Origin: Clostridium sp. CAG:253
Lineage (GTDB): Bacteria; Bacillota; Clostridia; Lachnospirales; Lachnospiraceae
NCBI GenBank assembly: GCA_000436755.1
Contig: FR887321.1
Coordinates: 1-16,682 of the forward strand
Reading direction: 5' to 3'
DNA length: 16,682 nt
Positions 16,038 through 16,682 of the stretch are shown one piece after another. Each line of letters begins with the position of its first letter. Position 1 is the stretch's first letter. Position numbers and translations under genes: made by a program. The notes under the pieces were generated by a model that worked only from the letters and a program-made list of their open reading frames with translations, made no database searches and was not told the origin of the DNA.

Positions 16038-16056
16038 AAGGTATTTTGACCCAAAC
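16027..16056. repeat. Perfect 13-bp palindrome, copy A of the dispersed element
   Basis: GTTTGGGTCAAAA (16027-16039) and TTTTGACCCAAAC (16044-16056) are exact inverted repeats around a GGTA loop. The inner 20 bases match the element at 8356-8375 (read on the other strand) at 19 of 20 positions. It lies between the divergent GH2 and AraC-type genes. It could be an operator overlapping the GH2 -35, or a copy of a genome-wide intergenic repeat. No T-tract follows. Confidence 0.85.
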
Positions 16057-16123
16057 TAATGCCACGGATTGCTTCATTGCTGTCTGTTTTTGACTCTTGT
16101 ATCATGTTATTTATTTTATCTGA

Positions 16124-16152
16124 TTGACGTTACTTATTCTATGATTTATACT
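16124..16152 (+). promoter_or_regulatory. Promoter of the AraC-type regulator
   Basis: TTGACG (16124-16129, five of six) and TATACT (16147-16152, five of six) are spaced by 17 bases. Transcription would start near 16159, about 60 bases before the ATG at 16219. Confidence 0.65.
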
Positions 16153-16181
16153 TATCAGAAATTGATATATTCTGATATCAA
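16153..16181. promoter_or_regulatory. Overlapping inverted and direct repeats at the regulator start point
   Basis: TATCAGAA (16153-16160) pairs with TTCTGATA (16170-16177), and TTGATAT (16162-16168) pairs with ATATCAA (16175-16181). TGATAT also occurs as a direct repeat 10 bp apart (16163-16168 and 16173-16178). The block starts right after the -10 box and covers the expected transcription start, an operator-like position suited to autoregulation. Confidence 0.4.
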
Positions 16182-16218
16182 GAACAATTGTGTTCACCAT
16201 TGAAAGGAAAGAAAACGT

Positions 16219-16682
16219 ATGATAAAAATATTAAAAATGGGCGAAAATGCCTTACATGATTCCACTTTTATCGTTAACAGACCACTTGGACATCCCGCTT
16301 ATCTTTTGCTTTTAATTAAAACTCCATCATTATTTTTCATTAACACAGAAGGTGGTTCCAGCAGCATTACTAACAATTATACCGATAAATGTTTTAATGC
16401 CATTCCCAAAAACTGTGCAGTGATATTTAAGCCCTATCAAAAACACCTGTACAAGGCTGATGAAAATGATTATATTGACTGCTGGATGCACATAGATAAG
16501 GCAACTCTTACATTCCCTGATACTTTCCCATTTGGAATGCCTGTCCCTCTTCACAACCCTGACAATTTCTATAATTTATTTCATCTGATTAATAGTGAAT
16601 TTTATGGAAATACTCCACACAAAAACACCATATTAAATTCTCTTACCGATGCACTTATAAAAAAAATTATTGATGAAAGCAA
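16219..16682 (+). CDS. AraC-family transcriptional regulator, N-terminal part (gene leaves window)
   Basis: The visible 154 residues match the cupin-type sensing domain of AraC regulators found beside glycosidase genes in Clostridia. They show NRPLGHPAYLLLLIKTPSLF, then GGSSSITNNYTDKCFNAIPKNCAVIFKP (promoter-side beta barrel with the usual 'A-x-I-F-x-P' strand before the sugar pocket), YQKHLYKADENDYIDCWMHI, and FPFGMPVPLHNPDNFYNLF entering the helical linker. The helix-turn-helix domain should lie beyond the window edge. The start at 16219 has AAAGGAAAG at 16203-16211 eight bases or so upstream and its own promoter. Divergent orientation to the GH2 gene suggests that it controls that gene, probably as an activator responding to the sugar released. 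Family call is from the N-terminal pattern only. Confidence 0.78.
   Translation, partial: MIKILKMGENALHDSTFIVNRPLGHPAYLLLLIKTPSLFFINTEGGSSSITNNYTDKCFNAIPKNCAVIFKPYQKHLYKADENDYIDCWMHIDKATLTFPDTFPFGMPVPLHNPDNFYNLFHLINSEFYGNTPHKNTILNSLTDALIKKIIDES

Overview
The window looks like chromosomal DNA from an A+T-rich, low-G+C Firmicute, most plausibly a gut Lachnospiraceae-type Clostridia (Roseburia/Eubacterium/Coprococcus-like). The signs are purine-rich GGAGG ribosome binding sites, sigma-A-type promoters, a YkuD L,D-transpeptidase, an AraC/GH2 glycan-use pair and hybrid-kinase debris. The taxonomic placement is inference from gene content and style. No tRNA, rRNA, CRISPR array, transposase, integrase or phage gene was seen.

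Layout, left to right. 1-538 (-): secreted L,D-transpeptidase, C-terminus outside the window. 839-2188 (+): MATE exporter. Its last codons form half of a hairpin that is a good terminator for the opposing operon. 2235-4698 (-): two membrane genes, a duplicated CmpB-like (DUF1113) protein followed by a FUSC-like protein, behind a near-consensus promoter. 4932-8297 (-): three-gene envelope module ydjI-ydjG-ydjH (SPFH protein with zinc ribbons, zinc-ribbon membrane protein, TPM protein), related to the Bacillus subtilis pspA-ydjGHI envelope-stress operon but with no pspA in the window. 8380-10503 (-): SulP anion transporter with STAS domain and an unusually long charged C-terminal tail. 10539-11349 (-): a decayed stretch holding a hybrid histidine kinase remnant with a large internal deletion, one intact small helical ORF, and the tail end of a lost membrane protein. 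11420-12232 (+): Cof-type HAD phosphatase. 12307-14067 (-): D-serine dehydratase fused in frame to a gamma-class carbonic anhydrase. 14255-15985 (-): GH2 beta-glucuronidase-type enzyme. 16219-end (+): divergent AraC-type regulator, C-terminus outside the window.

Working together: the right end is a classic divergent regulator/glycosidase pair with promoter and palindromes between the genes. The middle is an envelope maintenance cluster. The membrane pair and the transporters look like independent housekeeping or accessory units. Several start codons were moved downstream of the longest ORF because a strong ribosome binding site, and in one case a promoter, sits inside the longer version.

The most notable items are the DsdA-gamma-carbonic anhydrase fusion, a 20-bp palindrome found twice with one mismatch upstream of two unrelated genes, the internally deleted hybrid kinase, and the reordered Psp-type operon without pspA.
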